Shown one piece after another: positions 28,259 through 36,802 of a stretch of 48,798 bases of DNA. Source of the DNA: an uncultured Verrucomicrobiota bacterium (GTDB lineage Bacteria > Verrucomicrobiota > Verrucomicrobiia > Limisphaerales > AAA164-E04). A program made the translations under genes and the position numbers. Below the pieces are notes generated by a model. That model saw only the letters and a list, made by a program, of their open reading frames with translations, made no database searches and was not told the DNA's origin. The stretch covers positions 1 through 48,798 of the forward strand of contig CAJXVR010000012.1 in NCBI GenBank assembly GCA_913061285.1, read 5' to 3'. How positions within the stretch are numbered: the stretch's first letter is position 1; the number at the start of each line of letters is the position of its first letter.

Positions 28259-29149
28259 GTGAAGCCTTGTGTGATTTTTAATCCGGTTGCGAGAGGGGAG
28301 AAAGCCGTCGAGTTTCGGAGTCGACTCGCGGCTCTCGGAGACGAGCTGGAGTTTCGTCAAACGACCTCCCCTGAATCGGCGCGAGCCTTGGGCCGCGAGG
28401 CTGCTGAACAGGGATTTGAAGCCATCGTTGCTGTAGGAGGGGACGGAACGTTCAATGAAGTCTTGAACGGCGTTGGAATGGTGGAAGGTGCATTTGACTC
28501 GGTTCGCATGGGGGTGTTGCCGCTTGGGACGGCGAATGTCTTTGCGAAGGAGCTGGGAGTGCCGATGGCCCTGGATGCGGCTCTGGATGTGATACGCGAG
28601 GGGCGAACGTGTGCCGTAGATCTTGCAGCAGCTTCCTTTAATCAAGAGGGAAAGCCCGTGCGGCGTTTCTTTGGGCAACTTGCAGGGGCGGGACTGGATG
28701 CTCGAGCGATAGAGTTGGTGAATTGGGAGTCGAAGAAACGTTTTGGTGTCTTGGCCTATGTCGAGGCTGGGCTCAAAGCTCTGGCGGAGTCGCAGGCACA
28801 GCTCACGGTCTCGAATGGAGAAACGGAGCTGACCGGTGAATTGGTGCTAGTCGGAAATGGGCGCTACTATGGCGGGAAGTTTGAGCTGTTTCCTGAGGCG
28901 AAACTAACCGATGGGTTGTTACATGCTTTAGTGTTTGAACGGGTTCACTGGGCAGATCTAGTCCGGCGAGGCTGGGGCTTGTTTACCCATACGATTCCGA
29001 AACAGAAAGGAATCAAGATTCTCTCTGGATCGGCGCTCACCTTAAGATGTGATAGAACGGCACCCTTTCAACTTGAAGGGGACTTGGTTGGGAGTTTGCC
29101 TTGTTCATTTAAGGTCTACCCTCGACGACTCAAGATGATCGTCCCCTAG
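28259..29149 (+). CDS. Diacylglycerol kinase family lipid kinase
   Basis: A 296-residue lipid kinase. The GGDGT nucleotide-binding motif (VAVGGDGTFNEV) is near residue 60, and PLGTANVFA is near residue 87. The GTG start at 28259 is chosen because a strong AAGGGGAGG (28246-28254) precedes it and the protein then begins at KPCVIFNP, as in the family. A longer frame to 28109 overlaps the esterase and is not supported. The C-terminal domain has the usual LEGDLVGSLPC strand. The lipid acceptor is unknown. Confidence 0.88.
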   Translation: MKPCVIFNPVARGEKAVEFRSRLAALGDELEFRQTTSPESARALGREAAEQGFEAIVAVGGDGTFNEVLNGVGMVEGAFDSVRMGVLPLGTANVFAKELGVPMALDAALDVIREGRTCAVDLAAASFNQEGKPVRRFFGQLAGAGLDARAIELVNWESKKRFGVLAYVEAGLKALAESQAQLTVSNGETELTGELVLVGNGRYYGGKFELFPEAKLTDGLLHALVFERVHWADLVRRGWGLFTHTIPKQKGIKILSGSALTLRCDRTAPFQLEGDLVGSLPCSFKVYPRRLKMIVP

Positions 29150-29200
29150 AAGCGGGCTGTCGACCGCCTTTAAGACGCGTTCGCTGTTTGCGCTTGGGCG

Positions 29201-30646
29201 CTACTCGTATTTGTACTTAACGATCCACGGATCTTTTGTCTCCGTCTGGTATTCCTTCAGCTGAGATTGAAGTGTTCTCAGTGTCTTGCTGAATTCTGGG
29301 TTGTCGGCGAGATTCACCACCTCATCTGGATCCGCCTCAATATTATAGAGTTCGTGTCGAGGCCGGTTGAGATAGGTGCTGACCTCTCGTTGGCCGTACT
29401 TTTTCGCGCCGCTCGCAAGAATGCCCTGCCATGTCGGCGAGGCATAGAGATCTGAGGCGAACGGATAAGGAAGCTGGTGGGCCAGGTTCAGAATGTATTT
29501 GTAGCGTTTGGTGCGAATGACTCGCATGGGGTAGTACATGGTGATCTCGTGAAAGGTGTGAGAGGCGTAGACAACATTCCAACCCGGAGGGTTCGGAGTT
29601 GATAAGACCTCAAGAAAGGATTTGCCGTGAAAGGTGTACGGGCGCTTGCCTTGTTTGATCTGCTTGAAATCGATGCCGGCGAATTCAAGAATTGTTGGCG
29701 TGAGATCAACCCAAGAAACCATGGCGTTGGTGGCCAGATTGCGACGTTCTTGATTTGGCGTGCGGACGATGAGCGGGAGATTCATTCCCGGATCGTAGAG
29801 GGTTGTCTTGGCTCCGGGAAATGCGATTCCATTGTCCGAAAGGTAGAGGATCATGGTGTCTTCGTAGAGCCCATTGCTCTTGAGAATCTCGATCAGCCGG
29901 CCCAGGCCTTGATCGATCCTTGAAACGGATTGGTAGTATTGGGCAAGTTCAGCTCGGCATTCAGGGGTGTCAGGAAGATAGGGGGGGACGATCACGTCTT
30001 CTGGGGCATAGGAAATCTCGTTAACACCGTCGTATTCTTGATTGTTCCCGAACCAATTCGGACCGTAGGGCAGCTCCGTTGCGTAGCCGCCACCTCGGTG
30101 AGGGTCTGAGGTGCAGAAGTAGAGGAAGAAGGGTTGAGTCGAATCCTGGCGAATGAATGCCTCAGAAATATTTGCCATGGAGACGGGATTGCGCGAGCCC
30201 CCTTGATTTCCCTTGAGATATTGATCGAAATGATAGACTGCCTCAGGCTGGACATGATATTTTCCAACTGAAGCAGTTCGATACCCGGCTTCCGAAAGCA
30301 GTTTGGGAAGGCTGTGAATGTTGGTGTGGGAGTGAAAGTTATTGTAACTGTGCATATGGCCGTATTGACCATTGGCATGGTTCTGAAGGCCGCTCAAGAT
30401 GACAGAACGACTTGCGCTGCAACTGGCAGTCGTGCAGTAGGCGTTGGTAAATCGAGTCCCGTCTCGTGCTAGGGAGTCTAGATTTGGCGTTTGGATAATC
30501 TTGTTCCCATAGCATCCGGCGTCGAGTCCTTGGTCATCGACGACGAACATGACAACATTTCTTGGAGCGGCCTCAATCTCAACCAAGAGGAAGAGAGCGA
30601 TGAGCGGCATGAGGTAAATGGCTTCTAGGTAAGTGAATCGTCGCAT
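29201..30646 (-). CDS. Secreted sulfatase, N-sulfoglucosamine-type
   Basis: A 481-residue sulfatase with a signal peptide (about 1-27). The formylglycine motif is C76-S-A-S-R80 in TTASCSASRSVILSG, and metal-binding residues sit in MFVVDDQGLDAGCYG and LSDNGIAFPGAK. The HTFHEITMYYPMR segment is typical of heparan N-sulfatase-like bacterial enzymes. With the sulfatase at 23686, this gives the window two different secreted sulfatases about 4 kb apart, on opposite strands. Confidence 0.91.
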   Translation of the reverse strand: MRRFTYLEAIYLMPLIALFLLVEIEAAPRNVVMFVVDDQGLDAGCYGNKIIQTPNLDSLARDGTRFTNAYCTTASCSASRSVILSGLQNHANGQYGHMHSYNNFHSHTNIHSLPKLLSEAGYRTASVGKYHVQPEAVYHFDQYLKGNQGGSRNPVSMANISEAFIRQDSTQPFFLYFCTSDPHRGGGYATELPYGPNWFGNNQEYDGVNEISYAPEDVIVPPYLPDTPECRAELAQYYQSVSRIDQGLGRLIEILKSNGLYEDTMILYLSDNGIAFPGAKTTLYDPGMNLPLIVRTPNQERRNLATNAMVSWVDLTPTILEFAGIDFKQIKQGKRPYTFHGKSFLEVLSTPNPPGWNVVYASHTFHEITMYYPMRVIRTKRYKYILNLAHQLPYPFASDLYASPTWQGILASGAKKYGQREVSTYLNRPRHELYNIEADPDEVVNLADNPEFSKTLRTLQSQLKEYQTETKDPWIVKYKYE

Positions 30647-30845
30647 GGTGCTGGGTGTTTTTCAGATGATGCCTCATCTGTGCATTCTGACAATGAGGAA
30701 GCATTGAGGACATGAGCTGGGAATATGTTCCAGGAATTCTAGTCTCATTAGAGAGCGGTACTGAATTTGCTAGTGGTGTTGAAGCTGTGAGCTTAAGCCG
30801 CGGCTTGTGGATTTTGTGATTGCCGCTAGATTTGGGCATTGTTGT

Positions 30846-31616
30846 ATGAGGTTGCGCCTTCAAGGGAACAGAGCTTGCAGAATGAGTCACGGTGGATTCA
30901 CCCTGATAGAGCTGCTTGTTGTGATCGCCATCATTGCGATTCTCGCGGGGATGCTCTTGCCGGCCTTGGGGCGAGCAAAGGAGATGGGGCGTGCCACTCG
31001 CTGTAAGAGTAATCTTCGTCAGATGGGAATCGCGCTGAACCTTTATGGAGATGATTACCGGCAGTTTCCTTACACCGTTGATTTTTCTGGTGGGCGAACC
31101 TGGTTTAGTCAGATTGGTAAATATCTCAACTCGGATGGTCTGTTTAACTGTCCATCGTATCGCGGTCCCTCCCAATACAGTTGGGATGAAAACATCATTC
31201 GATATTCTGGTGGAAGCTACGGATACAACGGTTTGGGCACGGGATCTCGCCCTGCCGGCTATTTTTCGCACAATGGCGTCCTAGGCCTCGGTGGAGATCG
31301 GCCTTTTCAAACGGATGATCCTCCTCTTCCGGTGCCTGTAAATCGGGTGAGGAATCCGAATGACATGCTGGCAATTGGGGACTCTGTTTACAATCAGTTT
31401 GGAATTACGAGCTTCCTGTTAACGACGGTTGACACCTTGCGGACCGAAAAGGAAAGGCATCAAGTAGGGTTGAACTCCGTGTTTGTAGATGGGCATGTCG
31501 AATCGAGTTCCCAGGGAAAACTCGGCGCGAGAAACCCTGAGGCACGGCGGCGCTGGAACAACGACAATCTGCCCCATCCAGAGACTTGGGAACCTGAGTT
31601 AGTTGATGGGGAGTAG
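30846..31616 (+). CDS. Type II secretion/type IV pilin-like pseudopilin (prepilin N-terminal methylation)
   Basis: A protein of about 256 residues with the prepilin peptidase site [17 protein letters not shown], a long hydrophobic helix and the [20 protein letters not shown] segment of the DUF1559-like pseudopilin family of PVC bacteria. The C-terminus includes FVDGHVE, also typical. Starts at 30846 or 30882 are possible; the shorter one leaves a five-residue leader before the cleavage glycine. No pilus assembly genes adjoin it, so it is probably an isolated surface pseudopilin, as is common in Verrucomicrobiota. Confidence 0.86.
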   Translation: MRLRLQGNRACRMSHGGFTLIELLVVIAIIAILAGMLLPALGRAKEMGRATRCKSNLRQMGIALNLYGDDYRQFPYTVDFSGGRTWFSQIGKYLNSDGLFNCPSYRGPSQYSWDENIIRYSGGSYGYNGLGTGSRPAGYFSHNGVLGLGGDRPFQTDDPPLPVPVNRVRNPNDMLAIGDSVYNQFGITSFLLTTVDTLRTEKERHQVGLNSVFVDGHVESSSQGKLGARNPEARRRWNNDNLPHPETWEPELVDGE

Positions 31617-31667
31617 AAACCTTATTCTAGCGACTGATCCGAGTCAGTTCTTGCAAAGATCGGAATG

Positions 31668-33545
31668 CTACTGCGTGAGCAATGAGAGATCCGGTTGGAA
31701 TTGGGTGGGATCTTCAGACTCTAAGGCTTTTCGAATGCTAAGGAAATGGGTTCGGTATTCGGGGAGCAAGGTTCCTGGCTCGATCTGCTGAGCCCGCTGC
31801 CAAGAACGCTTGAAATCATTCTGCGCAAAGTGGATCTCCATCCACGCCAGGTTCAATCGGCTCTGGTTGCTTTCGTTAAGGGAACGGACAGACTTGAGAT
31901 TTGTTAGGATTGAAATGGCGTCCGTATGTCGTTCGTTCTGAATGAGAGCGATGGCATGATTCAGTTGGATCATCGTGTTTGCGGGAAAAAGGCTCAATAG
32001 TTCTGTCGTCAATTCGAGCGCTTCTTGACGGCGAAGTGGCTGTGTCAAAATGAGGGTGGCGTAGGCTGAATTGTAAGTGAGGTCATTCGGAACGAGCCGT
32101 TTCAAGTTTTCGGCCGCAATGAGCATTTGGCTTGTGTTCTGAAGCGGGCGGTTGTTCTCGAGAATCAGATCCCAATAAGTGGTATTGTTTCGGTATTTTT
32201 CTCGTTCTGGAGCCAGAATGTCGTTGGCGATACCCGGGAAACCGTATTCCCCGAGTTGTGAGCCGACGTAGAGAGCAAGGTCGCTTTCACGCATTGAATG
32301 CTTCGAGATCTGTTCGAAAGCCTTACCCGCTTCTTCTGGTCGCCCTGAATGATAGAGAGCGATCCCTTCTAAGAAGTAACTATAGGCGAGGAATGCTGAA
32401 GAGACGCTGTCGTTGGCTCGAATTGTGAGCGCGAGTCGTTCCAGTTTAGGCCAGTCCTTCTCAGCGATAAAGATCTTGGATTGCGCATGGCGTCCCTTTT
32501 CACCAGTGCCAAACTCGTCGATGTAGTGATCCAAATACTGAAAGGCTAACTGTCGGAGTCCAAGATTGGTGAAACCATCCGCGACGCTAATGACCTCTTT
32601 CGCACTTCTTGGGATCCGGGCGAAGGCTTTCGCTGCTTTTCGGGCTTCATCGATTTTGCTTGAGCGTTTCAGGAGATCCCAGTAACGCAGATGGTCCCCG
32701 GTCTTGTCTTCGAACCGATGGGTCAATAGAGTGAAAGACCGCTCGAAATCTTCGAGATTACCGTTCTTGTGGCTGACGTAGAGTTGCAGCCTCAGGGCGG
32801 TCTCCGTGATTTTCTCGTTTGCTAGGGCTTCATCGAGCTTCTTGTATGCCTGGTCTGAGGAATCTTTGGTATCGCAAGTATCAAGCAGCGCTGTTTGATG
32901 CAGGTTGAAAATCGGGTCCTGTCTTATGGCTGGACTTGATTGATCGAGAAGCGTCTGGAAATCAAGGACTCGGTCCATGCTGAAGAGTGCGAGGAGATGG
33001 TGCGATTCGATTCGTGGGCTTCGAGTACCTTGATGGCTTTCTAGGATCTCGAGTAACGGTTCATCCAGTTGGTAGTGCTCGTAGACCTGGCACGCTAGTT
33101 CGAGTGCGCTGATATTTGTCTGGGCAAGTAGCAAGAATGACTCTGTCGTGTCTATGGCGTCTTGCCAGGATTCACGGTGCCGATCTTCGCGAACGAGTGC
33201 CTCTAAGTAGTTTTTTTGATACTCCGTGTTTCCTGGGTTCGCGTTGATCGCCATTTTCCAGGTGTGAAGTAGATCACCTTTGGTTTTGCCCTCTTCAATG
33301 TGCTGGGCACTTGAGGAAAGGCGCTGGGCTTCGATCCAGTCCAGAAGGCTGATTTTGAGAGCCGGTTGAATGTGAGAGGGACTGACGGGGAGAACCTTGA
33401 CACCGCTCAGCGGGGTTCCGATGAGAATGGCGAGGCAGAATAGAATAGACCATGTTGACCATCCTTTTCTGACGAAATATCGAAAGAGGATGCTGTCGTC
33501 TCTTGATTCCGAGTTCAGCAATGATCTGACTTTTGTAGGTAACAT
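31668..33545 (-). CDS. Membrane-anchored TPR-like repeat protein
   Basis: A 625-residue protein with a membrane segment near residues 30-50 (WSILFCLAILIGTPL) and then a long all-helical region with TPR-like helix pairs (FLEGIALYHSGRPEEAGKAF, MIQLNHAIALIQNERHTDA). No enzyme motif is seen. The 62-codon C-terminal segment ends close to the pseudopilin gene, which is convergent. It may serve as an envelope scaffold, but no partner is identified. Confidence 0.72.
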   Translation of the reverse strand: MLPTKVRSLLNSESRDDSILFRYFVRKGWSTWSILFCLAILIGTPLSGVKVLPVSPSHIQPALKISLLDWIEAQRLSSSAQHIEEGKTKGDLLHTWKMAINANPGNTEYQKNYLEALVREDRHRESWQDAIDTTESFLLLAQTNISALELACQVYEHYQLDEPLLEILESHQGTRSPRIESHHLLALFSMDRVLDFQTLLDQSSPAIRQDPIFNLHQTALLDTCDTKDSSDQAYKKLDEALANEKITETALRLQLYVSHKNGNLEDFERSFTLLTHRFEDKTGDHLRYWDLLKRSSKIDEARKAAKAFARIPRSAKEVISVADGFTNLGLRQLAFQYLDHYIDEFGTGEKGRHAQSKIFIAEKDWPKLERLALTIRANDSVSSAFLAYSYFLEGIALYHSGRPEEAGKAFEQISKHSMRESDLALYVGSQLGEYGFPGIANDILAPEREKYRNNTTYWDLILENNRPLQNTSQMLIAAENLKRLVPNDLTYNSAYATLILTQPLRRQEALELTTELLSLFPANTMIQLNHAIALIQNERHTDAISILTNLKSVRSLNESNQSRLNLAWMEIHFAQNDFKRSWQRAQQIEPGTLLPEYRTHFLSIRKALESEDPTQFQPDLSLLTQ

Positions 33546-33839
33546 TGATGCGCTTCACCAAACGAAGGCAGGGTAAGTTCGTTCTTTGATGGGTATCTGT
33601 CAAGTGTTGTGTCGCAAAAATTGCGGTTTATTACATTTATACTGAGCGTGTGAAAAGGCGACAAAAGAACACTCGAATTGTGTGAGCCTGCGATTTGGAG
33701 CGCGTTTCTTGTTGTGTTCTTGAATTTAGCCCTTGGTGTTGGTTTTGTTTTTCGGCGGGAATAAGAACGGGGGCGCGGGCGTCGTTAGAGGGTGGACAAT
33801 ATCGTTGACAGATGTCGGTGGCTGAATTGCTGTGTTCGT

Positions 33840-34064
33840 ATGCGTCAGAGCGGAGTCTTATTGGGAATGCTTGTGTTGCTTGGCATAGTGAATTCCGGTT
33901 GCAAAGCTGTTCCGGTTATGCAGCAGCGACTTGTCTCGAAACCGAATATGGTTTTCTCAGATTCGCCAGTTTTTTCCTATCAGTCCCAAGTGATGACTCA
34001 GATTGAGCCTGGATCGGCCCTCTCCGGGGGGGCTCAAGCGGCTGGCTGCACCGCATGTCGTTAG
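33840..34064 (+). CDS. DUF4266 lipoprotein
   Basis: A 74-residue lipoprotein. The signal peptide ends at a lipobox-like VNSGC, and the mature part carries the DUF4266 pattern: V-P-x-x-Q-R-L-V-S-K-P-N-M-V-F near the start, then GSALSGGAQAAG and a terminal cysteine-rich end (GCTACR in place of the common GCGCN). The ATG at 33840 gives a normal signal peptide; the upstream frame to 33792 adds an unneeded 16 residues. Its stop overlaps the beta-barrel gene by ten bases. In other bacteria DUF4266 genes lie in small operons with an outer-membrane protein and a thioredoxin-like protein, as here. Confidence 0.82.
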   Translation: MRQSGVLLGMLVLLGIVNSGCKAVPVMQQRLVSKPNMVFSDSPVFSYQSQVMTQIEPGSALSGGAQAAGCTACR

Positions 34065-35251
34065 CCCGAACGTTCTTACCAATGGCTTGTTTTGATCTAG
34101 TGAGGCCTTTTCTAGGGCTGGGTTTAGTCGTTTTTTTGCCTCTTGTTGGGCCCCTTAACGCGCAAGAGGGGGTTACTTCACCTCTCGAAGAAGATCGGGA
34201 CCGTTCTGCGTCCTTAGAGTCCCTCGATGATCGGTGGGATTTTGAACAGTCCTTTCATTCTAGTGGCGAAGGACTGTTCACCGGGGATTTTCAAATAACC
34301 CAGTGGAATGCTCAGTATGGGCATGTGTATAAAGAGCTGTCGTGGGACCTTGGGCTGACCTACAGCACGTACGACGTCGATTTGCGGTCGCCCGACCCCT
34401 TTTTCTCGTCGACGTCTTCCTATGATGATCGAGTTGGGGTGCAAGCGAATGTGACCCAAAGTCTCAGCGAGCGGCTGACTTGGCAGGGAATTGGCGGTTA
34501 TTACGAAGGATTTCAGAATTTTAGGAGTCTCTGGCTCCACGAATACTACAAACAAATCGGCTCTGTTCCATTTTTCGGGGGGTACCCCGATATTTCACCG
34601 AGAGGCTATCAACTCGGTGCCCAGTTTCGATGGGAGTATTTGCCGGCTACCGGCTATCTGGAGATGAATTTTGGCTATTACAAAGATTGGATAGCTCCAA
34701 GTGCGGAATTTGAGCGGATTACCGTTTTAGGGCGCTCTGTTATCGATTCCTTCCAATACCGTTTGGCTAGTGAAAACATTCTCGGTCCACGGGTTCGATC
34801 ATTGTTGGAGTTGAACTTGACTCATACGGCGGCTCGCGAGAGACGGTATGGGGTTCAGCACTCTCTTAATATTGCCCTTGCCGAGCGTTGGGTGTTCCGA
34901 ACGCAGGCCGGTTGGGTGACGGAGAATCCAGGATTTGAAGCCTTCTTCGCTGGTGGGACCCTTGAGCACGAATTGACGTCGTCATGGTTGGTGAGTGTTT
35001 TCGGGCGCTTCTATCACGATACGGGTGAGATTCAAAATTCCCTTCCAGCCTCAAATGCTCCTCCTGGTCTCGACAGCTATCAGATTGGGCTCGGTGTTCG
35101 CTGGCTCGGTGAGAGCTCAAGTATCAAGGTGACTGGAGGTCCTTATTTTACTCGATATGAGAAGGCGGATATTGAAGCACCGTTCTTTGAAGATCTTTAT
35201 CGGAGTCGGGATTGGGCATCCATCCAGGTGGCCTATTCCTTGAGTTTTTAG
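34055..35251 (+). CDS. Outer-membrane beta-barrel protein of the DUF4266 operon
   Basis: A 398-residue protein with a signal peptide (about 1-37, ending PLNAQEG) and a mature region of alternating polar and hydrophobic strands. It ends in aromatic SLSF, the pattern of an outer-membrane barrel. Aromatic girdle-type segments recur (WDFEQSFHSS, LTWQGIGGYYEG, FRWEYLPATGYLEMNFGYY). It resembles the barrel partner found in DUF4266 operons (often DUF3570), but I cannot confirm the exact family. It lies 31 bases before the thioredoxin-like selenoprotein gene. Confidence 0.75.
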   Translation: MSLARTFLPMACFDLVRPFLGLGLVVFLPLVGPLNAQEGVTSPLEEDRDRSASLESLDDRWDFEQSFHSSGEGLFTGDFQITQWNAQYGHVYKELSWDLGLTYSTYDVDLRSPDPFFSSTSSYDDRVGVQANVTQSLSERLTWQGIGGYYEGFQNFRSLWLHEYYKQIGSVPFFGGYPDISPRGYQLGAQFRWEYLPATGYLEMNFGYYKDWIAPSAEFERITVLGRSVIDSFQYRLASENILGPRVRSLLELNLTHTAARERRYGVQHSLNIALAERWVFRTQAGWVTENPGFEAFFAGGTLEHELTSSWLVSVFGRFYHDTGEIQNSLPASNAPPGLDSYQIGLGVRWLGESSSIKVTGGPYFTRYEKADIEAPFFEDLYRSRDWASIQVAYSLSF

Positions 35252-35282
35252 AAACCTAAGGCACATTGTCGAAAGTTTGGGA

Positions 35283-36119
35283 ATGAAGAATAGAATTGGA
35301 GCGAATAGATTTGGGCGCGGGTTCTTGCTGCTAGTCACAATGATGACCTTGTCGCATGGGGCGGAGCGGGTTGCCGCACAGGAAAAGCAACTTGGAGATA
35401 TCGCCGATGACTTTCAATTGGTCAATGTTATGACCAATGAGCCGGTCAGCTTGAGTGATTTCGAGGGCTCAATCGTTCTGCTCGATTTCTTTTTCTACTG
35501 GTGAAGTATCTGTCGAGATAACTCAGCGGTCGCTGAGAGGGAAATTAACCAGTACTATCGGGAACGTGGTGGAAACCCCGCTGGGGTTCCGGTTGTGGTG
35601 GTAGGTCTAGAGAAGGATGCCTTCGGGATCGGTTCTGGGGGGACCTTGTTCTTCGCGGAACGAACGGGGCTCGAATTGGTTCTGGACGATTCGGATCACG
35701 TGGCGCTCAATCAGTTCTTTTCTCCGAATCGAGGTGAGGGAACGAACAACTCTGATTTCGTTGTGATCAACGGGGTGGCGAATTCACCGTCTCACGAGCA
35801 GTGGGAGATCGTTCACCTACGTTCCTTCCGTCCTTCGATTCGAGATTTTAGGGCGGCCATTGATTCGATTGAAGCCGGTGGAGACCCATTGAGCCCAGCG
35901 GAGCCCCCGGTGTTGTCTTCGCCTCGTCGGGTTGGAGCCCAATTCTCTTTTGATGTTCAGGGAACCCCGGGCCATTTGGGTGTCGTTGAGTTTTCTGTGG
36001 ATGGCGTAACCTGGGAGGTGCTCCAGGAACTGGCATTCGGAGAAGAACCAATCCAAGTGCTTGATACGGTCTCCGATGTTGCTGGCCATCGCCTTTACCG
36101 GGTTCTGAGTGTTGAGTAA
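35283..36119 (+). CDS. Thioredoxin/TlpA-like exported protein, probable selenoprotein (TGA = Sec at residue 74)
   Basis: The frame opens at ATG 35283 and is interrupted only by TGA at 35502-35504, then stays open to TAA at 36117-36119: 278 residues with Sec at position 74. Residues 1-33 form a signal peptide. Residues 38-190 form a thioredoxin-fold domain: DDFQLVNVMTNEPVSLSDFEG, LLDFFFYW, then U74-S-I-C77, then EINQYYRERGGNPAGV. In TlpA-type proteins the residue after the aromatic FxxW segment is the first cysteine of CxxC, so TGA sits exactly at the catalytic position. A C-terminal Ig-like domain (about 195-278) ends RLYRVLSVE. A hairpin with loop GGUC follows the TGA (see 35502-35537). Pseudogene decay is the alternative, but no other stop or frameshift is seen. 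The role is inferred as disulfide or selenosulfide redox chemistry outside the cytoplasm. Confidence 0.87.
35502..35537 (+). promoter_or_regulatory. Candidate bacterial SECIS element (UGA plus hairpin)
   Basis: Starting 17 bases after the UGA, a perfect six-base-pair stem CTCAGC/GCTGAG (35522-35527 with 35532-35537) carries the loop GGUC (35528-35531). The loop starts 23 bases after the UGA. In E. coli fdhF the SelB-binding loop is likewise GGUC, beginning 18 bases after the UGA. The position inside the coding sequence right after UGA is the bacterial pattern. The stem lacks the bulged U of fdhF, which is not present in all SECIS elements. Confidence 0.8.
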
Positions 36120-36213
36120 TGGAGTCGATGCGAAAGCCAGAAACTCTCAAGCGAATTTCCGAAACCGGATATTGACAGAATTGGAGTGGAGCACGATATT
36201 CCACGGCTCTGTT

Positions 36214-36288
<75 letters not shown>

Positions 36289-36376
36289 CTTTAGTGTTTT
36301 CCCATCAGTATTTCCTGGCTTCAAAACTCGTATTGTGTGCTGTGTCGGGCAATTGAGAGTAGAATCGGTGAATATG

Positions 36377-36517
36377 ATGGAATATATTAGTGAGATTAAT
36401 TCATGGGGATCGCCCCTTGGTATAGGTTGTTTCTTCCTCTTTACCGGTCTCGGCTTGGCTATTTTTTTCTGCGGTCTCTCCGTTCTGGTGAAGAGTGGGA
36501 AGAGAGAGCGAGATTAA
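36377..36517 (+). CDS. Possible small membrane protein
   Basis: A 46-residue frame from ATG 36377 (ATG at 36374 also possible) with one hydrophobic helix (LGIGCFFLFTGLGLAIFFCG) followed by a basic tail (KSGKRERD), a topology common in small membrane proteins. There is no clear ribosome site and no homologue I can recall, so this may be chance. A second frame overlapping it at 36403-36585 is not supported. Confidence 0.3.
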   Translation: MEYISEINSWGSPLGIGCFFLFTGLGLAIFFCGLSVLVKSGKRERD

Positions 36518-36576
36518 CCAAGCTCATTTTCTGTTATCCGCTTGAAAGGACCTTCGCTCGGCGCTCGGCGAGCGCG

Positions 36577-36611
36577 AATGAATAGGCCCTCGCTTCCCTG
36601 GGCGATTCATT
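36577..36611. repeat. Imperfect inverted repeat (hairpin)
   Basis: Arms AATGAAT (36577-36583) and ATTCATT (36605-36611) with an inner GCCC/GGGC pairing (36586-36589 with 36600-36603) around a ten-base loop. It could be a transcription terminator for a small upstream transcript, but no clear T-run follows, or a protein-binding site. Confidence 0.45.
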
Positions 36612-36771
36612 AAATCCCTACACGCTCTACGGCTCACGAATCATTCTCTCGATCCGTGTCCCTTAGTCTCTCCTGATACAGTCTGCGATACGCAGTCGAA
36701 GCGAATTGTTTTTCTATCGGTTGTCTCCCTTGATCTTCTCAGAGATCGGGCCTCCCTGACTCGATTTTTGC

Positions 36772-36802
36772 TTGAATTTGGAGCGGTTTAGGTTTCTATA
36801 GA
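36772..36802 (+). promoter_or_regulatory. Promoter-like sequence upstream of the LamG gene
   Basis: TTGAAT (36772-36777) and TATAGA (36797-36802) are separated by 19 bases, longer than the preferred 17. It lies 38 bases before the ATG at 36840. This is a weak sequence match only. Confidence 0.3.

Noticed and set aside
35277-35504. Stand-alone 75-residue protein ending at TGA 35504
   Set aside because: It would stop right before the catalytic cysteine position of a thioredoxin domain; read-through as Sec explains it better.
35595-36119. Separate gene starting at GTG 35595
   Set aside because: It begins in the middle of a thioredoxin-like domain, has no ribosome site, and is in frame with the upstream fragment across the TGA, so it is the second part of one selenoprotein-type gene.
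36403-36585. Second 60-codon frame overlapping the small membrane protein
   Set aside because: Hydrophilic Arg/Leu-rich translation without a clear start site.
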